A stretch of 64,000 nucleotides of DNA, taken from Marinobacter pelagius. GTDB taxonomy: Bacteria > Pseudomonadota > Gammaproteobacteria > Pseudomonadales > Oleiphilaceae. The translations under genes were made by a program, and so were the position numbers. Location of the stretch: assembly GCF_003315345.1 (NCBI RefSeq), contig NZ_QNRO01000013.1:55202-119201 (forward strand), given 5' to 3'. Positions 20,775-30,358 of this stretch are shown piece by piece. The stretch's first letter is position 1; the number at the start of each line of letters is the position of its first letter. The notes under the pieces are model-generated. The model was not told the DNA's origin and searched no databases. It was given only the letters and a program-made list of their open reading frames with translations.

Positions 20775-21773
20775 ATGGTGGACCTGCGGGAGATCCGCGG
20801 ACTCGAACCGGGCGCCGAAGGGCGCGAACTCCGTATCCACTTCCTCAGCCACCTCGGCGATCAGTTTCCTCAGCCACTGGTGATCCGTGTTGTGCTGCAG
20901 CAGCGGACTCCAGGCCATTTTCAGTTCGAACGGCGGTATTTCGAACGGTGGCACCTTGACCACCAGGTTGGGATTGTCCTTCTGCAGCCAGGCCGCCCGT
21001 GACGGCAGGGTGGCGATCAGATCGTGCTGTTCGGCCAGCAGCATGGCCACCTGGTAATGTCGGGTAAACACGGAAATCTGCCGCTTGGCCCCCATTCGCC
21101 CGAGTGCCTCATCCACCCAGCCAAGACGCTGCACATCTTTCGGATTCACCCCCACACCAACGCCAAACCCGGTCTTGCTGACCCAGATATGGCTCGCCGC
21201 CAGGTAGGTATCGAGGGTGAACGGTTCCTTGAGGATCGGATTCCGGGCATTCATCAGGCAGGCAAAATACTCGGTCCAGAGGGTCTTCTGGTGAAACGAC
21301 TGGGGAATCTTGTCAAAGCGGTTGATGGCCATGTCCAGCCGCCCCTGCTCCACGTCCAGGAAACTCACGTCACTGGGGGTCAGCACATCCAGGGTGACAT
21401 GGGGCGCCTCCTGGCGGATCCGGCGCAGAACCCGGGGCATCAGGCAGGACTCGGCGTAATCACTGGCCATGATCCGGAACACCCGTTGGCTCTCCATGGC
21501 CGAGAAGGGCGTTTTCTCCTGCACCGCCTGCTCGATATCCGACAGGATGCCACGAACCAGCGGCTGCAGCTCCCTGGCCCGCTCCGTGGCCGTCATCCCT
21601 TCACTGGTTCTGACCAGCAACGGATCGGCAAACAGGTCCCGCAATCGACGCAGGCCGTTACTCATGGCAGGCTGGGTGATCCCGAGATGGTTGGCCGCCT
21701 TGGTCACGTTGCGTTCCCGCAACAGCACATCGAGATACACCAGCAGGTTCAGGTCGACACGGGAAAGATCCAT
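20763..21773 (-). CDS. LysR-family transcriptional regulator
   Basis: Transcription factor with an N-terminal winged helix (LNLLVYLDVLLRERNVTKAANHLGITQPAMSNGLRRLRDLFADPLLVRT) and a LysR co-inducer domain. The VDLNLLVYLDVLLRERNVTKAA style and PAMSNGLRRLR resemble the NodD/NahR/LeuO-like subgroup. The frame is open to a TTG at 21824 and has an ATG at 21788; ATG at 21773 is preferred because GGAG lies 6 nt upstream. That gives 336 residues. Target genes cannot be read from the context: the neighbour on the upstream side is a histidine kinase divergent from it. Confidence 0.88.
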   Translation of the reverse strand: MDLSRVDLNLLVYLDVLLRERNVTKAANHLGITQPAMSNGLRRLRDLFADPLLVRTSEGMTATERARELQPLVRGILSDIEQAVQEKTPFSAMESQRVFRIMASDYAESCLMPRVLRRIRQEAPHVTLDVLTPSDVSFLDVEQGRLDMAINRFDKIPQSFHQKTLWTEYFACLMNARNPILKEPFTLDTYLAASHIWVSKTGFGVGVGVNPKDVQRLGWVDEALGRMGAKRQISVFTRHYQVAMLLAEQHDLIATLPSRAAWLQKDNPNLVVKVPPFEIPPFELKMAWSPLLQHNTDHQWLRKLIAEVAEEVDTEFAPFGARFESADLPQVHHSER

Positions 21774-21984
21774 CAGGCGCTCCGGCATTGCATCAGGGGA
21801 AAATCGGATAGTGCTGGTCGCCAACCAGACACATCATTCATGCCAATGATACATTTCTGATACAAAATTCACAAAATCTATAGAACTCTTTGTCCACGTC
21901 ATCCAAAACACGGATTCCATTCGCCTTTTCTGCTAACCTTGGCTCCGATGCCTAACCAGCCGGGAACAGAGACAGCAACTACCC

Positions 21985-24309
21985 GTGACCAACACCTTCA
22001 AAAAGCGGCTTTCATACAGGCTGACCCGAGACACTCTCCTTGTCGCCATGGCGCTGGGGCTTGTGTTGAACCTGGTCCAGATCACCCTGGACTATTTCAG
22101 CGCCCGGGAGGCCATGGAATCCGAAATCAATGCACTGATCGAGATCAGTCACAGCCCGGCATCCCAGATTGCCTACAACATCGACGTCCGCCTCGCCGAG
22201 GAACTGCTCGATGGCCTGCTGCGCCACCCTGCCACCATTGATGCCCGGATCATCGACAACGAGGGGCATACCATGGCCGCGGCCAGCCAGAGCAGCCCTG
22301 TATCACCCTATCGCTGGCTCAGTGACCTGCTGTTCGGTGACACCCGGTCCTTCAGCTCCGAACTCGAGGTCCGGCAGCTCGCAGACCTGCCCCTGGGCAA
22401 CCTGGTTGTCACCATTGATACCTTTCACTACGGATTGCAGTTCCTCAAGCGGGCCGCCTATACCCTGTTCAGCGGCCTGCTGAAGAGCCTTGCGCTGTCG
22501 GGTGCGCTGTTGGCCATTTTCTACCTGGTGCTGACCCGGCCCATGATGAATGTCATCAGTGCGCTGAGCCGGGTTTCCGCCGACTCCCCGGAGAAGATCC
22601 GGCTACCCGTACCCGCCAGGCATGAGCAGGACGAGATCGGCACCATGGTCGGCATCATCAACCAGCACCTGGCAACCATCGACTCCAGCCTGGAACAGTT
22701 GCGGGAAGCAGAGAGTGCCATCAAGAACTACTCCAGCCAGCTGGAGCAGGAAGTCGCCGACCGCACCCGTGAGATCTCGGACAAGAACGAGGCCTTGCAG
22801 CGGGGCAACCGGGCCCTGGTGAGAGCCAAGGAAGATGCCGTCCGCCGGGCCCGGTCGCGGGCCAACTTCCTTGCCAGCATGAGCCACGAGATACGCACAC
22901 CGCTCAATGGCGTCCTGGGCATGCTGGGAGTCGCGCTTGAGGGCGAGCTGGACCCGGTTCAGCGCAACCGGATCGAGATCGCCCTGAACGCGGGCGAGAG
23001 TCTGCTTGGCCTGCTCAACGATATCCTGGATATTTCCAAGGTCGAGGCCGGCAAGCTCAATCTGGAAAATATTCCGTTCAGCATGCGCCACCTGATCGAG
23101 GAATGCGCGACCCTGCACTCCCAGCAGGCCCGGGCCAAGGGCATCGACCTGGTCAGCGAAATTGATCCGGAACTGCCGGAAACTTTCCTGGGCGATCCCA
23201 CCCGGACCCGACAGATTCTCAACAACCTGATCAGTAACGCCATCAAGTTCACCGATGCCGGGCATGTGAAGATCAAGGCCACCCATTCCGGGGGCAGCCT
23301 GCGCCTGGAAGTCATCGATACCGGCATCGGCATGTCCCGGGAAGGGTTGCACCGGATTTTCTCGCCCTTCTCCCAGGCAGATACCGACACCACCCGCCTG
23401 TACGGAGGCACCGGCCTCGGCCTGACCCTGTGCCGGCAGCTGGTGGAGCGAATGCACGGGCAGATCATGGTGGATTCCCGGGAAGGAAGCGGCACCCATT
23501 TCACTGTCACCCTGCCACTTCCGGTTCACGAAGAACCCGAGTCGGGCACGACAGCCGAATCACTTCCGGACAAGCTCCGGCAGATTGGGGTTGCACTGGC
23601 GGTGCCCCCGCCCCATCCCCACCGCCTGGCGCTGGAGAGCCAGTTACGGGCCTGGGGAATACCGGTCCGGGGCGCAAGCCGGCATCCCGAGGGCATCCTG
23701 CTGTCAACGATTGATGCGGGTGACGCCGAAACCATGGCATTTGCCGACAACTGGCCCGGGGAAGGCGTCATTCTCGCCGAGGCCAGAGGCAACAGCATAG
23801 AGGGTCATACCGACCACCAGATCCTGTCGCTCCCCCTGAGGCGGGACGAATTCTATCGATGCCTGTGTCGGGCGGTGGGACTGATGCCGGCAGAAAAGGC
23901 GCAGGAACAGCAAACAGAAGTGCCGACCGCTGCCACCCGGCCGTTGCAGATACTGTTGGTGGAGGACAATCAGGTGAACCAGCTGGTCGCCAGCAGCCTG
24001 CTGAAAAAGCTTGGCCACCGGGTGGACCACGCCGAAAACGGCAAGCGGGCGCTGGAAGCCCTGAAGAATGCCGCCTACGACCTGGTCCTGATGGACTGCC
24101 AGATGCCGGTCATGGACGGTTACGAGGCCACCCGCCAGATTCGCGAGAACCCGGACTGGAAGGACCTGCCCGTGATCGCGGTCACCGCCAATGTCATGCA
24201 GGGTGACCGGGAGGACTGCATCGCCGCCGGCATGAACGATTACATTACCAAGCCCTACAACCGGGACGAACTCCGCAGCGCTATCAGTCGCTGGGCGCCC
24301 CGGGAGTAA
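21985..24309 (+). CDS. Hybrid sensor histidine kinase (GacS/BarA-like)
   Basis: A membrane sensor kinase of 774 residues. Order: first membrane helix (about 17-37), periplasmic sensor (about 40-160), second helix (about 160-185), HAMP, a coiled coil, HisKA (FLASMSHEIRTPLNGVLGML), HATPase (NLISNAIKFTDAG; DTGIGMSREGL; GGTGLGLTLCRQLVERM), a degenerate receiver-like stretch, and a C-terminal receiver (ILLVEDNQVNQLVASSLL; LVLMDCQMPVMDGYEATRQI). Unlike GacS or BarA there is no C-terminal Hpt domain, so phosphotransfer must use a separate Hpt protein. No response regulator is adjacent. Start is GTG at 21985. Confidence 0.9.
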   Translation: MTNTFKKRLSYRLTRDTLLVAMALGLVLNLVQITLDYFSAREAMESEINALIEISHSPASQIAYNIDVRLAEELLDGLLRHPATIDARIIDNEGHTMAAASQSSPVSPYRWLSDLLFGDTRSFSSELEVRQLADLPLGNLVVTIDTFHYGLQFLKRAAYTLFSGLLKSLALSGALLAIFYLVLTRPMMNVISALSRVSADSPEKIRLPVPARHEQDEIGTMVGIINQHLATIDSSLEQLREAESAIKNYSSQLEQEVADRTREISDKNEALQRGNRALVRAKEDAVRRARSRANFLASMSHEIRTPLNGVLGMLGVALEGELDPVQRNRIEIALNAGESLLGLLNDILDISKVEAGKLNLENIPFSMRHLIEECATLHSQQARAKGIDLVSEIDPELPETFLGDPTRTRQILNNLISNAIKFTDAGHVKIKATHSGGSLRLEVIDTGIGMSREGLHRIFSPFSQADTDTTRLYGGTGLGLTLCRQLVERMHGQIMVDSREGSGTHFTVTLPLPVHEEPESGTTAESLPDKLRQIGVALAVPPPHPHRLALESQLRAWGIPVRGASRHPEGILLSTIDAGDAETMAFADNWPGEGVILAEARGNSIEGHTDHQILSLPLRRDEFYRCLCRAVGLMPAEKAQEQQTEVPTAATRPLQILLVEDNQVNQLVASSLLKKLGHRVDHAENGKRALEALKNAAYDLVLMDCQMPVMDGYEATRQIRENPDWKDLPVIAVTANVMQGDREDCIAAGMNDYITKPYNRDELRSAISRWAPRE

Positions 24310-24325
24310 CCCCCGGATTCGGGGG
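24310..24325. terminator. Hairpin between convergent kinase and gpx genes
   Basis: CCCCCG and CGGGGG form a 6-bp stem closed by the loop GATT directly after the kinase stop. No T run follows on either strand, so it is only terminator-like. Confidence 0.45.
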
Positions 24326-24334
24326 GCAAGGCTG

Positions 24335-24820
24335 CTAAAGCAACTCTTCAATATCCTTGCGGATCGCCTCGGGCTTGGTGGTAGGCGGGTAGCGACGCAC
24401 AACCCGGCCGTTACGGTCCACCAGAAACTTGGTGAAGTTCCATTTGACCTTTTCCGAGCCCATCAGGCCCCGCGCCTCCTGCTTGAGGAATTTATACAGG
24501 GGGTGCGTTCCGTCACCGTTCACCTCGATCTTGGCAAACATGGGGAAATCCACGCCGTAATTGAGGCTGCAGAACTGGCTGATGGATTCGTCGGTGCCCG
24601 GATCCTGGTTCATGAACTGATTGCAGGGGAACCCCAGAACTTCCAGGCCTTGTTCGTTCAGGTCCTTGTACAGAGCCTGAAGGCCCTCAAACTGGGGCGT
24701 GAAGCCACACTTGCTGGCCGTGTTCACGATCAGCAATACCTTGTCGCGGTAGGCCTCCATGCTCTGTTCGTTGCCCTGAATATCACGAACGGTAAAATCG
24801 TAGATACTGGATTGCGCCAT
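24335..24820 (-). CDS. Glutathione peroxidase (BtuE-like)
   Basis: A 161-residue thiol peroxidase of the glutathione peroxidase family. The peroxidatic cysteine is Cys38 in VNTASKCGFTPQFEGLQ, a Cys and not selenocysteine. The other active-site residues are seen in FPCNQF and WNFTKFLVDRNG. It has no signal peptide and should be cytoplasmic. Bacterial members of this kind usually use thioredoxin. The next gene, alaA, is divergent. Confidence 0.92.
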   Translation of the reverse strand: MAQSSIYDFTVRDIQGNEQSMEAYRDKVLLIVNTASKCGFTPQFEGLQALYKDLNEQGLEVLGFPCNQFMNQDPGTDESISQFCSLNYGVDFPMFAKIEVNGDGTHPLYKFLKQEARGLMGSEKVKWNFTKFLVDRNGRVVRRYPPTTKPEAIRKDIEELL

Positions 24821-25056
24821 TCTGGTCTCCTGTGGTGAGCGCGAGGAACCTGATTGTGACCAAGTCCGATGGAAAATAACACGCCGTTACAGGCCACTTG
24901 GTCACAAAACCGGGAACCCGCCTGAGGTTTACTCCCTAAATCCGCCACAATTCATCATAATTACCCTGTTGTAGCGCACCCTCGCTCCGCTAGAATAAAG
25001 CCTTCCGTCAACCGGACGGCTGTGTATCCGTATTACCTCTCAAGGAATCTGAATCC

Positions 25057-26271
25057 ATGCAGAACTACTACAAATCCGCCAAGCTCGATAACGTCTGTTA
25101 CGAAATTCGTGGAGTGGTTCTGCGTGAGGCGCGTCGGCTGGAGGAAGAGGGTCACCGTGTGCTCAAGCTCAACATCGGCAACCCCGCCGCATTCGAGCTG
25201 GATGTGCCGGAAGAGATCCAGCAGGACGTCATCTACAACATGCATCAGGCCCAGGGCTATGTGGAGTCCAAGGGTCTGTTCTCTGCCCGCAAGGCGGTCA
25301 TGCACTACTGCCAGCAGCGCGGCATCGACAAGGTGGATATCGACGACATCTACCTGGGTAATGGCGTCAGCGAACTGATCGTGATGTCCATGCAGGCGAT
25401 GCTCAACACCGGTGACGAGGTGCTCATTCCGGCACCGGATTACCCGCTGTGGACCGCCGCGGTCACCCTGTCCAGCGGCAAGCCGGTGCATTACCGCTGT
25501 GACGAGGAGCAGAACTGGTTCCCGGATATTGACGATATCCGCAAGAAGATCACCCGGCGCACCCGTGCCATCGTGCTGATCAACCCCAACAATCCGACCG
25601 GGGCGGTCTATTCCACCGAGCTGCTGGAGCAGGTCATCGAGCTGGCCCGCAAGCACAACCTGATCGTGCTGTCGGACGAGATCTACGACAAGATTCTGTA
25701 TGACGGAACCCGGCACGTGTCCACCGCTTCCCTGGCCGACGACGTCCTGTTCTTCACCTACAACGGCTTGTCAAAGAATTACCGTGCGGCCGGTTACCGC
25801 TCCGGCTGGATGATCATCAGCGGTGCCAAACATCGCGCCCGGGATCTGGTGGAAGGCATCGAGATGCTTTCGAACATGCGCCTGTGTGCCAATGTGCCGG
25901 CACAGCTCGCCATCCAGACCGCCCTGGGTGGATACCAGTCCATCGACGACCTGGTCGCCCCGGGTGGCCGCCTGTTTGAGCAGCGCGACACCGCCTGGCG
26001 AATGTTGAACGACATTCCCGGCGTCAGCTGTGTGAAACCGGAAGGCGCCCTGTACCTGTTCCCGAAACTGGACCCGAAGAAGTTCCCCATCGTCAATGAC
26101 GAGAAGCTGGTGCTCGACCTGCTGCTGCAGGAAAAGATCCTGCTGGTACAGGGGTCCGCGTTCAACGTGGATGACAAGCAGCACCTGCGGGTGGTCTTCC
26201 TGCCACGGGCAGATACTCTCGAGGACGCCATGGGCCGCCTCGGCAATTTCCTGAGCAAATACCAGCAGTAA
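25057..26271 (+). CDS. alaA: Alanine transaminase AlaA
   Basis: PLP-dependent class I/II aminotransferase, making alanine from pyruvate and glutamate. The 404-residue protein carries LNIGNPAAFELDVP, YVESKGLFSARKAVMHY, the substrate loop LINPNNPTGAVYS, VLSDEIYDKILYD, and the PLP lysine in TYNGLSKNYRAAGYRSGW. These match E. coli AlaA (YfbQ). The upstream spacer of 236 bp holds promoters for this gene and gpx. A small unknown gene follows after 10 bp. Confidence 0.94.
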   Translation: MQNYYKSAKLDNVCYEIRGVVLREARRLEEEGHRVLKLNIGNPAAFELDVPEEIQQDVIYNMHQAQGYVESKGLFSARKAVMHYCQQRGIDKVDIDDIYLGNGVSELIVMSMQAMLNTGDEVLIPAPDYPLWTAAVTLSSGKPVHYRCDEEQNWFPDIDDIRKKITRRTRAIVLINPNNPTGAVYSTELLEQVIELARKHNLIVLSDEIYDKILYDGTRHVSTASLADDVLFFTYNGLSKNYRAAGYRSGWMIISGAKHRARDLVEGIEMLSNMRLCANVPAQLAIQTALGGYQSIDDLVAPGGRLFEQRDTAWRMLNDIPGVSCVKPEGALYLFPKLDPKKFPIVNDEKLVLDLLLQEKILLVQGSAFNVDDKQHLRVVFLPRADTLEDAMGRLGNFLSKYQQ

Positions 26272-26281
26272 CGGACAATTT

Positions 26282-26749
26282 ATGGCAGACATTCACGTCG
26301 AGGAATTCTACAAGGACGTCGCCGTCGCCCTGGTGCAGCTCTACGGTGTCTTCCCCCGCCGGGTCAACCTGTTCGTGGAAGACATTGCGGGGCCGGACGA
26401 GCCCGATGAGTTCGGTCTTCACAGCAAGCGGCACATGGCCTGTTTCGGCGCCCTGCTCTGGCTCGAGGAGGAAGGCCTGTTGCGCTACGTGGACACCATC
26501 CGGCAGGAAGCCCTGGACCAGGCCGTACTGACCCGCACCGCCTTCATCCGGCTCAGCGCCCCGGCCCCGCAAGCACTGGCGGATGCCGCCGGCGTACAGG
26601 TGGCCGAGACCGACAACCTCCCCCGTTCCGTCCAGCGGGATCTTTCCACCCATATCCACCTGATCCGCCAGGCGCTGAAGAGCGGCAACTCCGCCCGCAT
26701 CAGCCAGGTGGTCCAGGCTACTTTTTTCGCCGACAGCAGCTACCATTAA
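26282..26749 (+). CDS. Conserved hypothetical, 155 residues
   Basis: I do not recognise a named family. The protein is acidic and mostly helical, with no signal peptide or membrane segment. Notable stretches are VEEFYKDVAVALVQLYGVFPRRVNLFVEDI and RHMACFGALLWLEEEGLLRY, followed by a C-terminal SRISQVVQATFF-like helix. The LWLEEEGLLRY part looks like a winged-helix recognition segment, but this is only an impression. Codon use matches the chromosome. It probably shares a transcript with alaA. Confidence 0.72.
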   Translation: MADIHVEEFYKDVAVALVQLYGVFPRRVNLFVEDIAGPDEPDEFGLHSKRHMACFGALLWLEEEGLLRYVDTIRQEALDQAVLTRTAFIRLSAPAPQALADAAGVQVAETDNLPRSVQRDLSTHIHLIRQALKSGNSARISQVVQATFFADSSYH

Positions 26750-26842
26750 ATCGCGGTAATACTCTTGAAGCCGAGAACCCGGACCGCATATTCCGGTCAG
26801 ATGGGTGAATCATGTCTTTGACTGAACTTTCAAGGAATTAAC

Positions 26843-27724
26843 ATGCGCATACTGCTGTTTCTGGCGACCAACCTTGCGGTCATCGTGGTTGCCAGTTTTA
26901 CCCTGCGTTTGCTGGGTGTCGACAGTTACCTGAGCCAGCAGGGCATCGAATACGGCTCGCTGCTGGCGTTCGCGGCGGTGTTCGGCTTCGCCGGTGCCCT
27001 GATTTCACTGTTCATTTCCAAGCCGATGGCCAAGTGGAGCACGAAGGCTCAGGTCATCGAATCTCCGCGGACTCCGGCTGAGCGCTGGCTGGTGGATACC
27101 GTCGCGGAACTGGCCCGGAATGCGGGCATCAAGATGCCGGAGGTGGCCATTTTCCCGGCCTCCCAGTCCAATGCGTTTGCCACGGGCTGGAACAAGAATG
27201 ATGCACTGGTGGCCGTCAGTGAGGGGCTGCTGCACCGGTTCAACAAGGATGAAATCCGCGCGGTCCTTGGACATGAGATTGGGCACGTGGCCAATGGGGA
27301 CATGGTGACCCTGGCCCTGATTCAGGGCGTGGTGAACACGTTTGTTATTTTCGCTTCAAGAGTGATCGGTTCATTTGTTGACCGCGTGGTGTTCAAGAAT
27401 GAGCAGGGCCACGGTATTGGTTTCTTCGTGGTCAGCATCGTGGCCGAGATCGTCCTTGGTATCCTGGCCAGCACCATCGTGTTCTGGTTCTCCCGTCGCC
27501 GGGAATACCGGGCGGATATTGCGGGGGCTCAGCTGGCAGGCCGTTCGGCGATGATTAACGCGTTGGCCCGGTTGAAGCAGGAAAGCGAGGTGCCGGATCA
27601 GATGCCGGATTCGCTGCAGGCGTTCGGCATCAACCGTGGTGCCCGGGCCGGCCTGAGTGCTCTGTTTATGACCCATCCGCCGCTGGAAGACCGTATTCGA
27701 GCCCTGCAGGAAGCGAATCTCTGA
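26843..27724 (+). CDS. htpX: Membrane protease HtpX
   Basis: Zinc metalloprotease of the inner membrane that cleaves damaged membrane proteins with FtsH. The 293-residue protein has two N-terminal membrane helices ([38 protein letters not shown]), the zinc site HEIGH in [15 protein letters not shown], two further helices, and the distal glutamate in [23 protein letters not shown] lies 6 nt before the ATG. An unusual inverted repeat follows the gene. Confidence 0.96.
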   Translation: MRILLFLATNLAVIVVASFTLRLLGVDSYLSQQGIEYGSLLAFAAVFGFAGALISLFISKPMAKWSTKAQVIESPRTPAERWLVDTVAELARNAGIKMPEVAIFPASQSNAFATGWNKNDALVAVSEGLLHRFNKDEIRAVLGHEIGHVANGDMVTLALIQGVVNTFVIFASRVIGSFVDRVVFKNEQGHGIGFFVVSIVAEIVLGILASTIVFWFSRRREYRADIAGAQLAGRSAMINALARLKQESEVPDQMPDSLQAFGINRGARAGLSALFMTHPPLEDRIRALQEANL

Positions 27725-27745
27725 AGAATTGCACAAAGGTTCGAT

Positions 27746-27865
27746 AGCTCCGCTGGTGGGGCCACCCTTCCGAAACTGTGCGGAGCCATGGATGGCGGAG
27801 CTCAAGCGTCACAGGGACGTGCCGCCAGGAGCGTGTTTCGGAAGGGTGGCCCCGCCAGCGGAGCT
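27746..27865. repeat. 31-bp inverted repeat between htpX and pdxB
   Basis: The arms 27746-27776 and 27835-27865 are complementary at 30 of 31 positions; the one difference would be a G-U pair in RNA. They begin AGCTCCGCTGG and end CCTTCCGAAAC. The 58-bp centre carries ATGGATGGCGGAGCTC, which repeats GGAGCTC of the arm. The element sits between convergent genes, so it could end transcription from both sides, or be a miniature mobile or REP-like element. No transposase is near. Confidence 0.8.
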
Positions 27866-27895
27866 CCCCCCAAGTTAAAGCCTGACGGACATTCC

Positions 27896-29050
27896 TCAGA
27901 TCTTCAGTTTGAAACCAATTGCTCTGAAACTGTCCTGCAGGGACTTACTGGTTCCTTTGAGCTGGACCTTCAGACTGGAACATTCTCTTCTTACCGGATA
28001 ATCCCGGCGCAGCCGATCGAAGGCCACACCCCTTTCCTCGGCACTCCCGTTCATTACCAGCCGCAGGCGAGCATCATCCTCTCGGGGGTCGTAACAGGCC
28101 CTGAGCGCGGTCTTGATGGCTTTATCTTCGTCTGCAGCCGAGGTAAACGAAACCTTGCTCAAAGCGGGTTCCGGAAGGAACTGGCCGGCTTTCTTGCGGA
28201 TCGGCAGGCCCAGGAAGGTGCTCAGGGCCTGATAGATCATTTCGGTGCCCTGGACCTTGCCTTCCAGGCTGTAGCCAGCGATATGGGGCGTCGCCAGCCA
28301 GGCGAGATCTACCAGATCGGGGTCGATTTTCGGCTCCCGTTCCCAGACATCGAGGGCTACGAGGGGCGAGTTGGCGGAGTTCAGGCGCTGCTTCAGTACG
28401 GAGGTATCGATTACTTCGCCACGGCCGGCGCTGATCAGGAGTTGGTCGGAGGTGAGTCCGGAGAGTTCGCGTTCTCCGATCATGTGGAAGGTGGCGTGGG
28501 GGCTGTTCCGGGTCAGCGGGGTGTGTAGGCTGACCACGTCGCATTCCATGGCTTCGTCCAGGCTGACGAACTCGGGGCCCTGCTCGCCTTCCCGTTCGGC
28601 TCTGGGCGGGTCGCACAGTCGGGTAGTGAAGCCGAGGCGTTCCAGCTTGGCTGCCAGTTCCCCGCCGACGTTGCCGACACCGACGATACCCACGCTCAGG
28701 TCCGTCCAGTCAGTCAGACCACGCCTCTCGGCATAAAGTGAAAGTACCGAAAGAACGTATTCGACGACGCTGTTGGCGTTGCAGCCCGGTGCGGCGGAGA
28801 ATCGGATCCCCTGCTCTTCCAGCCACTGGCGATCGACGTGGTCGGTGCCGATGGTGGCGGTTCCGACAAAGCGGATGCGGCTGCCCTCGAGCAGCTCGCG
28901 GTTGACCCGGGTTACGCTCCGGACCAGCAGAATGTCTGCGTCGCGGACGTCATCAGGGCTCATGTGGCGGCCGGAGACCCGGCGGATTTCGCCCATATCC
29001 CCGAAGAAGGAGTCGAGTAACGGAATATTCTCGTCAGCTACGATCAGCAT
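27896..29050 (-). CDS. pdxB: Erythronate-4-phosphate dehydrogenase
   Basis: Second step of the DXP-dependent pyridoxal phosphate pathway, NAD-dependent. The 384-residue protein has the N-terminal MLIVADENIPLLDSFFG, a Rossmann motif in SVGIVGVGNVGGELAAKLE, the D-2-hydroxyacid dehydrogenase features VSLHTPLTRNSPHATFHMIG and DVWEREPKIDPDL with HIAGYSLEGKVQGTEM, and the C-terminal PdxB dimerization domain (about 290-384). A rhlB gene lies upstream with a 15-bp gap. Confidence 0.95.
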   Translation of the reverse strand: MLIVADENIPLLDSFFGDMGEIRRVSGRHMSPDDVRDADILLVRSVTRVNRELLEGSRIRFVGTATIGTDHVDRQWLEEQGIRFSAAPGCNANSVVEYVLSVLSLYAERRGLTDWTDLSVGIVGVGNVGGELAAKLERLGFTTRLCDPPRAEREGEQGPEFVSLDEAMECDVVSLHTPLTRNSPHATFHMIGERELSGLTSDQLLISAGRGEVIDTSVLKQRLNSANSPLVALDVWEREPKIDPDLVDLAWLATPHIAGYSLEGKVQGTEMIYQALSTFLGLPIRKKAGQFLPEPALSKVSFTSAADEDKAIKTALRACYDPREDDARLRLVMNGSAEERGVAFDRLRRDYPVRRECSSLKVQLKGTSKSLQDSFRAIGFKLKI

Positions 29051-29065
29051 GGTCGTCTACGTCCT

Positions 29066-30358
29066 TCAGTTCCTGCGCTGGCGCTGGGAGCCGCCGCGAC
29101 CGCCCTGGGGACGTCCGCCGCCGCCACTGCTGCGCCGGCCACCGCGTTTGCGGGTTATGGCCGGCTGTTCCAGTGGTGCTCTCAGGGTATCGTCAGGAAC
29201 TTCGGTTTTCAGCTTCTGATTAATATAGGTTTCGATCGCCGGGAGGGTGAACGAGTCGTCCTCGCCAGCCAGGCTTATGGATACGCCTTTGCTGCCCGCG
29301 CGCCCGGTCCGGCCGATACGGTGCACATAGTCTTCCGCGTTGTCCGGCAGGTTGTAGTTGAACACGTGGGTGACGCCGTTGACGTGTATGCCCCGGCCGG
29401 CCACGTCGGTGGCGACCAGTACCTGGATATTGCCTTTCTTGAACTGGTCTAGGGTGCGCAGTCGTTTGTTCTGGGCGATCTCGCCGGACATCAGGGAGAC
29501 CTTGACGCCCTGGTTTTTCAGGTCTTCCTCGAGGTCCCGGCACTGGTCCCGGCGGTTGGCGAAGACGATGGCCTTGTCCACTTCCGGGCGTTTCAGGTAA
29601 TTGACCAGTACCTGCAGTTTTTCATCTTCACCCAGCAGGTAGACGGTCTGTTCGACCCGTTCCGCGGTCTTCTGCTCCGGCTCGATTTCCACAAACTCGG
29701 CGTTGCTGGTCCACATGGATGCCAGGTTGAGTACGTCCTGGTTGAAGGTGGCGCTGAACAGCAGAGTCTGGCGGTCGTCCTTGGGGGTGCACTTGCGGAT
29801 AATGCGCTTCACGTCGGGGATGAAGCCCATGTCCAGCATCCGGTCGGCTTCGTCGAGGATCAGGATGTCCACCTGGTCCAGGAACACGTCCTGGGAACCC
29901 AGGAAGTCGATCAACCGGCCCGGGGTGGCCACCAGGATGTCCACGATTTCATTCTGGAGCTGGTCCCGCTGCTTGTCATAGTTCATGCCGCCAACCACGG
30001 TGACAACATTGTGACCGGTGTACTGGCACAGCTGCTCCGCATCCTTGGCAATCTGCATCGCCAGTTCCCGGGTCGGTGCCAGCGCCAGTACACGAGGCTC
30101 GGAGGCGAAGCGGTCCTTGTCGGGAATCGGTGTTTCCAGCAGTGTCTGGATGGCGGTGATCAGAAAGGCCGCGGTTTTGCCGGTACCGGTCTGGGCCTGG
30201 CCAATCAGGTCTTCACAGGCCAGTGTCCACGGCAGTGTTTCTGCCTGGATCGGTGTGCAGTATTCAAATCCGATGTTGGAGATGGCGTCCAGCAGGCGTT
30301 TGTCCAGGTTCAGGTCACTGAACTTCAGATCGCCGGTGTGTTTTGGGTCAGATGTCAT
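29066..30358 (-). CDS. rhlB: DEAD-box RNA helicase RhlB-like
   Basis: ATP-dependent RNA helicase, probably acting in RNA decay or ribosome assembly. The 430-residue protein has all motifs: Q motif (GFEYCTPIQAETLP), AQTGTGKT, PTRELAMQIA, TPGRLIDFL, DEAD in LILDEADRMLDMGF, SAT, VATDVAGRGIHV and HRIGRTGRAG. The tail from about 395 is rich in Arg and Gly (KRGGRRSSGGGGRPQGGRG), typical of RNA-binding extensions. It is coupled to epmC by a 4-bp overlap. The RhlB name is by overall similarity; other DEAD subfamilies are possible. Confidence 0.85.
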   Translation of the reverse strand: MTSDPKHTGDLKFSDLNLDKRLLDAISNIGFEYCTPIQAETLPWTLACEDLIGQAQTGTGKTAAFLITAIQTLLETPIPDKDRFASEPRVLALAPTRELAMQIAKDAEQLCQYTGHNVVTVVGGMNYDKQRDQLQNEIVDILVATPGRLIDFLGSQDVFLDQVDILILDEADRMLDMGFIPDVKRIIRKCTPKDDRQTLLFSATFNQDVLNLASMWTSNAEFVEIEPEQKTAERVEQTVYLLGEDEKLQVLVNYLKRPEVDKAIVFANRRDQCRDLEEDLKNQGVKVSLMSGEIAQNKRLRTLDQFKKGNIQVLVATDVAGRGIHVNGVTHVFNYNLPDNAEDYVHRIGRTGRAGSKGVSISLAGEDDSFTLPAIETYINQKLKTEVPDDTLRAPLEQPAITRKRGGRRSSGGGGRPQGGRGGSQRQRRN

